Part shown: positions 13,099 through 20,829 of the stretch, piece after piece
Layout: each line of letters starts with the position of its first letter
Numbering within the stretch: position 1 is the first letter of the stretch
Assembly: GCA_023399465.1 (NCBI GenBank)
Contig: JAEWPB010000096.1
Coordinates: 1-25,086 of the forward strand
Length of the DNA stretch: 25,086 nt
Reading direction: 5' to 3'
DNA from: Pseudomonadota bacterium
GTDB lineage: Bacteria > Pseudomonadota > Alphaproteobacteria > Rhizobiales > Rhizobiaceae
Position numbers and translations under genes: made by a program
Notes under the pieces: generated by a model
The model's input: the letters and a program-made list of their open reading frames with translations, nothing else
Told to the model about the DNA's origin: nothing
Databases searched by the model: none

Positions 13099-15861
13099 TC
13101 AGAGCGTGCGCGTCACATGTTCGACGCGGAAGCACTCGATCGTGTCGCCAGCACGGATGTCTTCGTAGTTCTCGAAGGCCATACCACATTCCTGGCCGAC
13201 GTGGACTTCCGAGACTTCGTCCTTGAAGCGCTTGAGCGTCTTGAGCTTGCCTTCGTGGATGACGACGTTGTCGCGAACCAGGCGGACGCCGGCACCACGC
13301 TCGACCTTGCCCTCGGTGACGCGGCAACCCGCGACCTTGCCGACCTTCGTGATGTTGAACACCTCGAGGATCTCGGCATTGCCGAGGAAGGTTTCGCGAC
13401 GCTCCGGCGAGAGCAGACCCGACATTGCTGCCTTCACGTCATCCACCAGATCGTAGATGATGTTGTAGTAGCGGATCTCGATGCCCTGACGCTCGGCAAG
13501 GCTGCGAGCCTGTGCGTTGGCGCGGACGTTGAAGCCGATGATCGCGGCGTTCGAGGCTTCGGCCAGCGAAACGTCTGACTCGGTGATACCGCCAGCGCCG
13601 GAATGCACGATGCGTGCCCGGACTTCGTCGGTGCCGAGCTTTTCCAGCGCGCCGGCAATGGCTTCGATCGAGCCCTGAACGTCGCCTTTGATGACGAGCG
13701 GGAATTCCTTCAGGCCGGAGGCCTGGAGCTGGCTCATCATCTGTTCCAGCGAACCGCGCGAACCGGACTGGCGGGCGACCGCCTTGTCGCGGGCGAGCCG
13801 CTGGCGGTATTCCGAGATCTCGCGCGCACGGCTGTCGTTCTCGACGACGGCGAACTTGTCGCCTGCAGCCGGCGTGCCGGAGAGGCCGAGAACCTCGACC
13901 GGGGTCGACGGACCGGCTTCCTTGACGTGTTCGCCCTTGTCGTTGACGAGGGCGCGCACGCGGCCCCACTGGTCGCCGGCGACGATGATCTGGCCGGGAC
14001 GCAAGGTGCCCTTCTGCACGAGAACAGTGGCCACCGCACCGCGGCCGCGGTCGAGTTCGGCTTCAACCACCGTACCTTCGGCCGTCCGGTTCGGATTGGC
14101 CTTGAGGTCGAGGATTTCGGCCTGCAGCAGGATCGCTTCGAGCAGCTTGTCGAGGTTGGTGCCGTTCTTCGCCGAAACTTCGACGTCGAGGACTTCACCG
14201 CCCATGGATTCGACGAACACTTCGTGCTGCAGCAGTTCGGTCCGAACCTTCTGCGGATTTGCCGTCGGCTTGTCGATCTTGTTGATCGCCACGATGATCG
14301 GAACACCGGCCGCCTTGGCGTGGTTGATCGATTCGATCGTCTGCGGCATCACGCTGTCGTCAGCCGCAACCACCAGGATCGCGATATCGGTCGCCTGCGC
14401 ACCGCGGGCACGCATTGCCGTGAAGGCGGCGTGGCCAGGGGTGTCGATGAAGGTGATCTTGTTGCCGTTTTTCTCGACCTGATAGGCGCCGATGTGCTGG
14501 GTGATGCCGCCAGCTTCGCCGGCCACCACGTTCGCGTGGCGGATGGCATCGAGCAGCGACGTCTTGCCGTGGTCGACGTGACCCATGATCGTGACGATCG
14601 GGGGACGCGAAACCATGTCGGCTTCTTCGTCGGCGACGTTGAAGATGCCTTCCTCAACATCGGACTCCGACACGCGCTTCACGGTATGGCCGAATTCGCC
14701 GGCAATCAGTTCCGCCAGATCGGCGTCGATGACGTCGCCCGGCTTCATCATCTGGCCTTCCTTCATCAGGAACTTGATGACATCGACAGCGCGCTCGGAC
14801 ATGCGCTGCGACAGTTCCTGAATGGTGATGGTTTCGGGCAGAACGACCTCGCGAACGACCTTTTCGCGGGTTTCCTGCATCTGGCTGCGGCGGAATTTCT
14901 CCTGGCGGCGACGGATAGCGGACAGCGAGCGGCCACGCGGTGTACCGTCGTCATCGACATTGGCCGTCGTGACCGTCAGCTTGCCGCCGCGACGGCGTTC
15001 GTCTTCCGTCTTCGGGCGTGTCGGCGGCTTGGCCGGAATTGCAACCGGGGCCTTGCCGCGGTTGGGCGCACCACCACGCGGCGCGCCGCGGTCGTCCTCA
15101 TCGTCGGTCTTGCGGCCACGGGCGGCAAGCGGTGCAGCACCGGGAGCTGCCGGGCGCGCAGCGGCCGGACGGGCATCGGCACGGCCGGCGTCGGACCGGG
15201 CGGCAGGAGCTGCCGGCCTGGCGTCCGTCTTGGCTTCCGTCACGGCGACAGGCGCAGGCTCGACGGCCGGCGTTGCGGCTTCTTCCGCGGCACGGCGTGC
15301 GGCTTCCTCGCGCTCGGCGGCGATCCGGGCTTCTTCCTCGGCCTTGCGGCGGGCTTCTTCTTCGGCGCGCTGCTTGGCTTCGATGACATCACGTGCCTGC
15401 GCTTCCATCAGCGCGCGGCGGCGTGCTTCCATCTCGCCAGCGGAAAGATCGTGCAGAACATTGCCGCGCGGGCGATCCTGCTGCCGGTCGCGGTTCTGGT
15501 AGGACGACTGCTGCTGGCGCTGCGGGGCGCCGGGCTGCTGGCGCTGCGGCGCACCCGACTGCTGCGGGCGCTGCGGGGCGCCGGACTGATGCACGCGCGG
15601 GGCAGGGGCCTGCTGGGCGCGCTGCGGCTGTGCGGCCGGCGCGGGTTCGGCAGCCTTGGCCGCGGGAGCAGCGCTGGGCGTTGTTGGCTTTTCGTCTTCG
15701 GGACGCATCGGGCGGCGCTTGCGTGTCTCGACGACAACCGCCTTGGTGCGCCCGCGACCCATATCCTGACGCACGGTACCCTGTTGAACGCCCGATGGCT
15801 TCAAATGGAGGGTTTTCTTACCCGGTGCGTTGATGGTCTTGTCGTCATTGTTGTCGGTCAT
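13099..15861 (-). CDS. infB: translation initiation factor IF-2
   Basis: IF-2 is the GTPase that places initiator fMet-tRNA on the 30S subunit and promotes joining of the 50S. The 920-residue product has a long, low-complexity N-terminal region (about 1-330) rich in Ala, Arg, Pro and Gln, with a charged helical stretch near 145-195. The G domain follows: G1 GHVDHGKT (427-434), G3 DTPGHAAF (473-480) and G4 NKID (527-530). Domains II to IV end with the fMet-tRNA-binding module near the C-terminus (GQECGMAFENYEDIRAGD). A three-copy tandem repeat encodes residues about 93-117. The ATG at 15861 follows AAGGAACGG. A strong hairpin lies just upstream of that site. Confidence 0.98.
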   Translation of the reverse strand: MTDNNDDKTINAPGKKTLHLKPSGVQQGTVRQDMGRGRTKAVVVETRKRRPMRPEDEKPTTPSAAPAAKAAEPAPAAQPQRAQQAPAPRVHQSGAPQRPQQSGAPQRQQPGAPQRQQQSSYQNRDRQQDRPRGNVLHDLSAGEMEARRRALMEAQARDVIEAKQRAEEEARRKAEEEARIAAEREEAARRAAEEAATPAVEPAPVAVTEAKTDARPAAPAARSDAGRADARPAAARPAAPGAAPLAARGRKTDDEDDRGAPRGGAPNRGKAPVAIPAKPPTRPKTEDERRRGGKLTVTTANVDDDGTPRGRSLSAIRRRQEKFRRSQMQETREKVVREVVLPETITIQELSQRMSERAVDVIKFLMKEGQMMKPGDVIDADLAELIAGEFGHTVKRVSESDVEEGIFNVADEEADMVSRPPIVTIMGHVDHGKTSLLDAIRHANVVAGEAGGITQHIGAYQVEKNGNKITFIDTPGHAAFTAMRARGAQATDIAILVVAADDSVMPQTIESINHAKAAGVPIIVAINKIDKPTANPQKVRTELLQHEVFVESMGGEVLDVEVSAKNGTNLDKLLEAILLQAEILDLKANPNRTAEGTVVEAELDRGRGAVATVLVQKGTLRPGQIIVAGDQWGRVRALVNDKGEHVKEAGPSTPVEVLGLSGTPAAGDKFAVVENDSRAREISEYRQRLARDKAVARQSGSRGSLEQMMSQLQASGLKEFPLVIKGDVQGSIEAIAGALEKLGTDEVRARIVHSGAGGITESDVSLAEASNAAIIGFNVRANAQARSLAERQGIEIRYYNIIYDLVDDVKAAMSGLLSPERRETFLGNAEILEVFNITKVGKVAGCRVTEGKVERGAGVRLVRDNVVIHEGKLKTLKRFKDEVSEVHVGQECGMAFENYEDIRAGDTIECFRVEHVTRTL
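15511..15585 (-). repeat. three-copy tandem repeat inside infB
   Basis: Units of 24, 24 and 27 bases (15511-15534, 15535-15558, 15559-15585) are near-identical and encode SGAPQRPQQ, SGAPQRQQ and PGAPQRQQ in the IF-2 N-terminal linker. The units are in frame, so copy changes would keep the reading frame. Confidence 0.8.
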
Positions 15862-15880
15862 TCCGTTCCCGTTCCTTACG

Positions 15881-15912
15881 GACAGGCCGGATGCCGAGCA
15901 TCAGGCCCTGTC
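15881..15912 (-). promoter_or_regulatory. infB leader hairpin
   Basis: GACAGGCC pairs with GGCCCTGTC (one bulged base), and the inner stem GATGC/GCATC closes a CGA loop. On the minus strand the hairpin ends a few bases before the AAGGAACGG ribosome site of infB and has no T-run. A second small hairpin, CCGGCA-AA-TGCCGG, lies at about 15939-15952. These may tune infB translation or mark mRNA cleavage between ylxR and infB. Confidence 0.5.
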
Positions 15913-15959
15913 GTTCAATTCCTGTATCACGCGGGGGCCGGCAAATGCCGGTGACCACG

Positions 15960-16649
15960 TCATGGCTTTTTCTGGCCGGCGCCGCCCGTTGCCCGGGACT
16001 GACCGCCATTGCGGTACTGTTCGAGCAGGTTTGCGCGCTTCACTACACCCTCACCGGCCTGCCCTGCAAGCGCGCAGGCATGGATAAAAGCGTTCTGGCC
16101 CATCAGTGCCTCCATTTCGGCTTCGGTGAAGACACGAAACGAAGGTATTTCTGCCTCGGTTTCCATTCCGAGATGCCAGGCCTTGCGGGCCTGGTCGATT
16201 TTCCTCACGCCATCGGCGGCGGCATCGAGCGCATGGAAGACGGCAACCGCCTCGCCGCTGCGCACGGCCATGTCCACCTTGGCGGAGCCGGTCACGAACT
16301 GACCGGCCTTGCGCGCCATGTGCATCATGCCGGCAAGCTGGGCTGCCAGCAGACGCTCGACGGTCGCGCCGAGTTCGGCATCCGCCTTGACATCCGCCTT
16401 CAGGGCGCGGGCGAAGAGTTTCTTCGCCACTGCCTTGTCGACGAGGGCCCGCTCGGCCTTGACCCAGCACCCCCGACCGGGAAGCTGACGCTTCAGGTCG
16501 GGAACCACCGTGCCGTCCGGCGCGGCCACGAAGCGGATCAGCTCGTCGGCCGAGCCGCTTTCGCGTGTCACGATGCACATGCGGCCATTCATTTCGCCAC
16601 CTGCGCGTTCGTCGCCAGACGTCTTGTCCGGCCCGGCGACGGACATCAT
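15960..16649 (-). CDS. YlxR-like (DUF448) RNA-binding protein with L7Ae-like domain
   Basis: The 229-residue protein is encoded between nusA and infB, the usual site of the ylxR gene. Residues about 22-95 form the DUF448/YlxR domain: a CIVTRE start, LIRFVAAPDGTVVPDLKRQLPGRGCWV, then a helix. Residues about 100-150 (MMHMARKAGQFVTGSAKVDMAVRSG) resemble the L7Ae/L30e-type RNA-binding fold, the two-domain form common in alphaproteobacteria. YlxR of other bacteria has been connected with RNase P and with transcription control; its role here is inferred only from family and position. Its ATG overlaps the nusA stop as ATGA, indicating translational coupling. The last about 25 residues are a basic, glycine-rich tail. 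Confidence 0.92.
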   Translation of the reverse strand: MMSVAGPDKTSGDERAGGEMNGRMCIVTRESGSADELIRFVAAPDGTVVPDLKRQLPGRGCWVKAERALVDKAVAKKLFARALKADVKADAELGATVERLLAAQLAGMMHMARKAGQFVTGSAKVDMAVRSGEAVAVFHALDAAADGVRKIDQARKAWHLGMETEAEIPSFRVFTEAEMEALMGQNAFIHACALAGQAGEGVVKRANLLEQYRNGGQSRATGGAGQKKP

Positions 16650-18250
16650 GCTTCCTGTGCGGCTTCGCCGACCTCTTCTTCGACGGCTTCCGCCGCGACG
16701 TCGTCTTCGGTGATCCAGCCAGCGGCAAGACGTGCCTGCACGATCATGTTCTCAGCCTCGACGCGCGAAACGTCGAACTTGGAGAACAGGCCCTCGTACT
16801 TCTTGGTTTCGCCGTCCTTGCGCTCGCTCCAGCCGACGAGGTCGTCGACGGCGCAGCCGGCAAAGTCCTCGACGGTCTTGATGCCGTCTTCGCCGAGCGC
16901 GACCATCATCGGAGCGGTCATGCCGTCGATCTGGCGCAGTTCGTCGGCAACGCCGAGTTCCTTGCGCTTGGCGTCCATCTCGGCCTCGAGACGCTCCAGA
17001 TATTCGCGGGCGCGGGTCTGGATTTCCTGGGCCGTGTCTTCGTCGAAGCCGTCGATCGAGGCGATTTCGTCGAGATCGACATAGGCCAGTTCCTCGACCT
17101 GGGCGAAGCCTTCAGAAGCCAGAACCTGACCGACCATTTCGTCGACGTCGAGCGCTTCCATGAACAGGTTGGTGCGCTCGTTGAATTCCTTCTGGCGACG
17201 CTCGGACTCTTCGGCTTCGGTCATGATGTCGATGTCCCAGCCCGTCAGCTGCGAGGCGAGACGGACGTTCTGGCCGCGACGACCGATGGCGAGCGACAGC
17301 TGTTCGTCCGGAACGACGACTTCGATACGCTCGGCGTCCTCGTCAAGCACAACCTTGGCGACTTCCGCCGGCTGCAGGGCGTTGACGATGAAAGATGCCG
17401 GATCCTGCGACCACGGGATGATGTCGATCTTTTCGCCCTGCAGTTCACCGACGACGGCCTGGACGCGCGAACCACGCATACCGACGCAGGCGCCGACCGG
17501 GTCGATCGACGAGTCGTTGGAGATCACCGCGATCTTGGCGCGCGAACCCGGGTCTCGGGCAACCGACTTGATCTGGATGATGCCGTCGTAGATTTCCGGC
17601 ACTTCCATGGTGAAGAGCTTGACCATGAACTGCGGATGGGTGCGCGACAGGAAGATCTGCGGGCCACGCTGTTCGCGGCGCACGTCGTAGACGTAGGAGC
17701 GAACGCGGTCGCCGTAGCGCATGGTTTCGCGCGGGATCATTTCGTCGCGACGGATGATGCCTTCACCGCGGCCGAGATCGACGATCACGTTGCCGTATTC
17801 GACGCGCTTCACGGTGCCGTTGACGATTTCGCCGACGCGGTCCTTGAACTCGTCGAACTGGCGATCGCGCTCGGCTTCACGCACCTTCTGCACGATGACC
17901 TGCTTGGCCGACTGCGCCGCGATGCGGCCGAAATCCATCGGCGGAAGCGGATCGGCGATGAAATCACCGAGCTTGGCGTCGGGGTTGCGGTCACGGGCAA
18001 GCTCCAGCGCGATCTGGGTGGAATAGTCGTCCACCTGCTCGACAACTTCCAGAAGACGCTGCAGGCGGATCTCGCCGGTCTTCGGGTTGATGTCGGCGCG
18101 GATGTTCGATTCCGTACCGTAGCGGGAGCGCGCTGCCTTCTGAATAGCATCGGCCATTGCGGCAAGCACGATCTCGCGGTCGATGACCTTTTCGCGCGCC
18201 ACTGCATCTGCGATCTGCAGAAGTTCTAGCCGGTTCGCACTGACTGCCAT
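16646..18250 (-). CDS. nusA: transcription elongation/termination factor NusA
   Basis: NusA binds RNA polymerase and nascent RNA, affecting pausing, intrinsic and Rho-dependent termination and rRNA antitermination. The 534-residue product contains an N-terminal polymerase-binding domain (about 1-125), an S1 domain (GTVKRVEYGNVIVDLGRGEGII), and KH1 and KH2 domains with VGMRGSRVQAVVGEL and LAIGRRGQNVRLASQL. The C-terminal helix-hairpin-helix-like repeats are followed by a very acidic tail. The ATG at 18250 is 46 bases after the rimP stop with GGAG upstream. It overlaps the following gene by four bases. The rimP-nusA pairing and the hairpin ahead of rimP fit the known idea that NusA can regulate its own operon. 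Confidence 0.98.
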   Translation of the reverse strand: MAVSANRLELLQIADAVAREKVIDREIVLAAMADAIQKAARSRYGTESNIRADINPKTGEIRLQRLLEVVEQVDDYSTQIALELARDRNPDAKLGDFIADPLPPMDFGRIAAQSAKQVIVQKVREAERDRQFDEFKDRVGEIVNGTVKRVEYGNVIVDLGRGEGIIRRDEMIPRETMRYGDRVRSYVYDVRREQRGPQIFLSRTHPQFMVKLFTMEVPEIYDGIIQIKSVARDPGSRAKIAVISNDSSIDPVGACVGMRGSRVQAVVGELQGEKIDIIPWSQDPASFIVNALQPAEVAKVVLDEDAERIEVVVPDEQLSLAIGRRGQNVRLASQLTGWDIDIMTEAEESERRQKEFNERTNLFMEALDVDEMVGQVLASEGFAQVEELAYVDLDEIASIDGFDEDTAQEIQTRAREYLERLEAEMDAKRKELGVADELRQIDGMTAPMMVALGEDGIKTVEDFAGCAVDDLVGWSERKDGETKKYEGLFSKFDVSRVEAENMIVQARLAAGWITEDDVAAEAVEEEVGEAAQEA

Positions 18251-18296
18251 GTGTCTGTCTCCGTCTTCCTGCCGGGGTCTCGCCCTCAGGCTCTAG

Positions 18297-18911
18297 TCAC
18301 TCGGTGTCTTCGTCTACGTTTTCGTCGTTCTGGTTTGCGGCCTCGGCTTTCGCCTGCTTGTCGGCCCGCAAGGCATCGCGGATGAGGTCGTCGGTCAGGA
18401 TGAGTCGCGCTTCGGCAAGGGCACTGAACGGGATCGTCACCCGCGGTTCCTCGCCATAGGCGATCTGGTCGCGTTCAAGCACGAAGCCGTCCTCGTTGAC
18501 TTCGAGGATCTTGCCCCGGAACCGCTTGCGACTGTCGACCAGGATCGAGGTCTCGCATTTCACGAGATGTCCAGCCCAACGCGAGAAATCCGACTTGCGC
18601 ACCATCGGGCGATCGATCCCGGGAGATGACACCTCGAGATGATACGCCTTATCGATCGGATCTTCCACATCGAGCACCGGCGAAATAGCCATCGAGATCT
18701 TTTCGCAATCTTCGACGGTCATGGTGCCGTCGGGCCGCTCGGCCATGATCTGCAGCGTGGCGCCGTTCTGGCTGGAAAGGCGCACGCGCACGAGGCGGTA
18801 GCCCAGCTCTGCGATCGTCGGCTCGATGATGTCTGCAACGCGTTGGTCGATGCCGGTCTCGACGATCAGGCGCGGTTCGTTTTCGATGTCTGTCATTGTC
18901 TTGTCCGACAA
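18297..18911 (-). CDS. rimP: ribosome maturation factor RimP
   Basis: RimP binds free 30S subunits and assists late maturation. The product has the two-part fold: an N-terminal alpha/beta domain (VADIIEPTIAELGYRLVRVR, then LQIMAERPDG) and, after HLEVSSPGIDRP, an SH3-like barrel. The C-terminal tail is charged, mostly Asn, Glu and Asp. Two starts are possible. A TTG at 18911 has AGGAGG seven bases upstream and gives 204 residues. The ATG at 18896 gives 199 residues beginning MTDIENEP, which resembles many annotated orthologues, but has no clear ribosome site. I chose TTG because of that site. It is first in the minus-strand cluster and is preceded by a promoter and an early hairpin. Confidence 0.93.
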   Translation of the reverse strand: MSDKTMTDIENEPRLIVETGIDQRVADIIEPTIAELGYRLVRVRLSSQNGATLQIMAERPDGTMTVEDCEKISMAISPVLDVEDPIDKAYHLEVSSPGIDRPMVRKSDFSRWAGHLVKCETSILVDSRKRFRGKILEVNEDGFVLERDQIAYGEEPRVTIPFSALAEARLILTDDLIRDALRADKQAKAEAANQNDENVDEDTE

Positions 18912-18918
18912 TCCATGC

Positions 18919-18924
18919 CCTCCT
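18919..18924 (-). promoter_or_regulatory. AGGAGG ribosome site deciding the rimP start
   Basis: The perfect AGGAGG lies seven bases before the in-frame TTG (18911) but 22 bases before the ATG (18896). An out-of-frame ATG at 18916, only two bases after it, opens an eight-codon frame (seven amino acids) whose TGA overlaps the rimP ATG. Confidence 0.65.
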
Positions 18925-18960
18925 GGAGCATCTTGGGATATCTGGCTTGATCGGGCTAAC

Positions 18961-18992
18961 AAAAAAGAGCGGGTCCGGTCGGGCCCACTCTT
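18961..18992 (-). terminator. intrinsic-terminator-like hairpin in the rimP leader
   Basis: On the minus strand AAGAGTGGG pairs with CCCGCTCTT (one G-U pair), with a further CC/GG pair possible above, and is followed by TTTTTT (18966-18961). It lies about 50 bases before the rimP start and shortly after a good promoter, so it may act as an attenuator or end a short RNA. Confidence 0.75.
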
Positions 18993-19013
18993 CATCAACT
19001 GATCAAGAATTTG
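18961..19013 (-). ncRNA. candidate short transcript / attenuated rimP leader
   Basis: This is inferred from promoter plus terminator spacing only: initiation about seven bases after the -10 element and release at the T-run would give an RNA of about 50 bases. It might be an independent small RNA or simply the terminated leader of the rimP operon. I did not recognise a known RNA family in it. Confidence 0.35.
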
Positions 19014-19019
19014 ACGTTG

Positions 19020-19048
19020 ATATACGCTTTCCGGCCGTGAAATGCAAG
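19020..19048 (-). promoter_or_regulatory. sigma-70 promoter for the rimP-nusA cluster
   Basis: On the minus strand CTTGCA (19048-19043) and GTATAT (19025-19020) are separated by exactly 17 bases. This is close to the rhizobial housekeeping pattern CTTGAC-N17-CTATAT, and it is the best promoter match I saw in the window. On the plus strand, TATAGT at 19115-19120 may be the -10 element of the divergent MFS gene, without a clear -35 partner. Confidence 0.65.
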
Positions 19049-19158
19049 GTCTGTCGAAAATCGGCCGGAGGCTCTGGGCGCGGAGACGGTTCTGGCGTCA
19101 TCGGCTTTTGCGAATATAGTGACATCTGTGCAGAATCGCTAGAGCAGGTGAGAACGAC

Positions 19159-20790
19159 GTGTCGAATACATCTTCGACCTTGGCGCCCCTTCGGCACGAG
19201 ACCTACCGCAGGATTTGGATCGCGAGCCTGGCATCGAATTTCGGCGGGTTGATCCAGGTGGTCGGCGCCTCGTGGATGATGACCTCGATCTCGACCTCGC
19301 AGGACATGGTGGCACTGGTCCAGGCATCGACGGCGCTGCCTATCATGCTGTTTTCGCTGATATCAGGCGCGCTTGCCGACAATTTCGACCGCCGCCGGGT
19401 GATGCTGACGGCACAGTGCCTGATGCTCTGCGTGTCGCTCCTGCTGACGCTCTGCGTCTGGATCGGGTGGATCACGCCGTGGCTGCTTCTCGCCTTCACC
19501 TTCCTGATCGGCTGCGGCACGGCACTCAACAATCCGTCATGGCAGGCGTCGGTCGGCGACATGGTGCCGCGCGACGATCTTGCCGGCGCGGTGACGCTGA
19601 ACAGCATGAGCTTCAACATGACCCGCAGCGTCGGCCCGGCGATAGGCGGCATCATCGTCGCGGCGGCCGGTGCGGTCGCCGCCTTTGCCGTCAACACGGT
19701 CAGCTATTTCGCCATCATCTATGCGTTGTGGCGCTGGCAGCCGGAGTTTCCCAAGCGCACGCTGCCGCGGGAGGACCTCGGCCGTGCCATCTCCGCGGGC
19801 CTGCGCTACATCGCGATGTCGCCGAACCTCGAAAAGGTGCTGTTCCGCGGCTTCGTCTTCGGTCTCAGCGCCAGCGTCATCCTGGCGCTACTGCCGGTCG
19901 TGGCCCGTGATCTCGTTCATGGCGGGCCGCTGACCTATGGCCTGCTGCTGGGCTCGTTCGGGCTCGGCGCCATCGGCGGGGCGGTGCTGAATGCGAGGCT
20001 TCGCGATGAGCTCTCCAGCGAGGTGATCGTGCGTTATGCCTTTGCCGGCTTTGCCGCAAGTGCGGCAATCATCGGCATCAGCACCAATGCGTGGCTGACC
20101 GGCGCCGGTCTGCTGCTGTCGGGCGCCTGCTGGGTGCTGGCCCTATCACTGTTCAACACCATCGTGCAGCTTTCGACCCCGCGCTGGGTGGTCGGGCGGG
20201 CACTGTCGCTCTACCAGACCCTGACCTTCGGCGGCATCGCCATCGGCAGCTGGCTCTGGGGCCTGGTCGCCGAGGAGTACGGCGTGTCGAACTCCATGCT
20301 CATCGCGGCCGTGGTCATGCTCTTCGGCGTGGTCATCGGACTTCGCTTTGCGATGCCGACCCTCGAGACCCTCAATCTGGACCCACTCAACCAGTTCACC
20401 GAGCCGGCGCTGAGGCTCGACATCACGCCCCGCAGCGGTCCGATGGTCATCCAGATCGACTATGAGATCGATGACGACGACTTGCCCGAATTCATGAGCC
20501 TGATGGTCGAGCGCCGCCGCATCCGCATCCGCGACGGGGCACGCAACTGGACGCTGATGCGAGACCTCGAAAACCCGAGCCTCTGGACGGAGGCCTATCA
20601 CGTGCCGACCTGGGTCGAGTATCTCAGGCACAACCAGCGCCGGACGCAGGCCGATGCCGACAACCTCGAGCGGTTGCGGGAACTGCATCGCGGCGAGGGC
20701 CTGCCGCACGTGCACCGGATGATCGAACGCCAGGCGATCCCGCGGCGCGACGATGTGTTCCACAAGCCGCATATCGACCTGCACCATTGA
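19159..20790 (+). CDS. MFS transporter (MFS_3/EntS-like) with extra C-terminal domain
   Basis: The 543-residue product is an inner-membrane transporter of the major facilitator superfamily. Residues 1 to about 415 show the MFS_3 (enterobactin-exporter-like) pattern: RHETYRRIWIASLASNFGG at the start, the loop motif GALADNFDRRRVM between helices 2 and 3, and about 12 hydrophobic helices. Substrate is unknown; relatives export siderophores or drugs. After about residue 430 a soluble tail of over 100 residues follows (PMVIQIDYEID...RDGARNWTLMRDLENPSLWTEAYHV, then WVEYLRHNQR), which looks like a small ferredoxin-like domain of the antibiotic-biosynthesis-monooxygenase type. The GTG start at 19159 has AGGTGAG about eight bases upstream. 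It converges with the transglycosylase gene. Confidence 0.9.
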   Translation: MSNTSSTLAPLRHETYRRIWIASLASNFGGLIQVVGASWMMTSISTSQDMVALVQASTALPIMLFSLISGALADNFDRRRVMLTAQCLMLCVSLLLTLCVWIGWITPWLLLAFTFLIGCGTALNNPSWQASVGDMVPRDDLAGAVTLNSMSFNMTRSVGPAIGGIIVAAAGAVAAFAVNTVSYFAIIYALWRWQPEFPKRTLPREDLGRAISAGLRYIAMSPNLEKVLFRGFVFGLSASVILALLPVVARDLVHGGPLTYGLLLGSFGLGAIGGAVLNARLRDELSSEVIVRYAFAGFAASAAIIGISTNAWLTGAGLLLSGACWVLALSLFNTIVQLSTPRWVVGRALSLYQTLTFGGIAIGSWLWGLVAEEYGVSNSMLIAAVVMLFGVVIGLRFAMPTLETLNLDPLNQFTEPALRLDITPRSGPMVIQIDYEIDDDDLPEFMSLMVERRRIRIRDGARNWTLMRDLENPSLWTEAYHVPTWVEYLRHNQRRTQADADNLERLRELHRGEGLPHVHRMIERQAIPRRDDVFHKPHIDLHH

Positions 20791-20807
20791 GACGGATGGC
20801 AAGCCGA

Positions 20808-20821
20808 GGCGCCGTGGCGCC
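20808..20821. terminator. short hairpin between convergent genes
   Basis: GGCGCC-GT-GGCGCC folds as a tight GC stem in the 39-base gap between the MFS and transglycosylase stops. On the plus strand TTTT follows after six bases. A weak bidirectional terminator is possible. Confidence 0.4.
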
Positions 20822-20829
20822 GTTCGCTT

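Noticed and set aside
13603..15954. Open frame of 783 codons on the plus strand opposite infB
   Set aside because: Same explanation: mirror frame of a GC-rich gene, crossing the IF-2 G domain and its repeats, without domain motifs or a ribosome site.
16565..18229. Open frame of 554 codons opposite nusA, and similar ones at 5018-6271 and 11700-12959
   Set aside because: They mirror nusA, fabB and truB/rbfA respectively, each strongly supported on the other strand.
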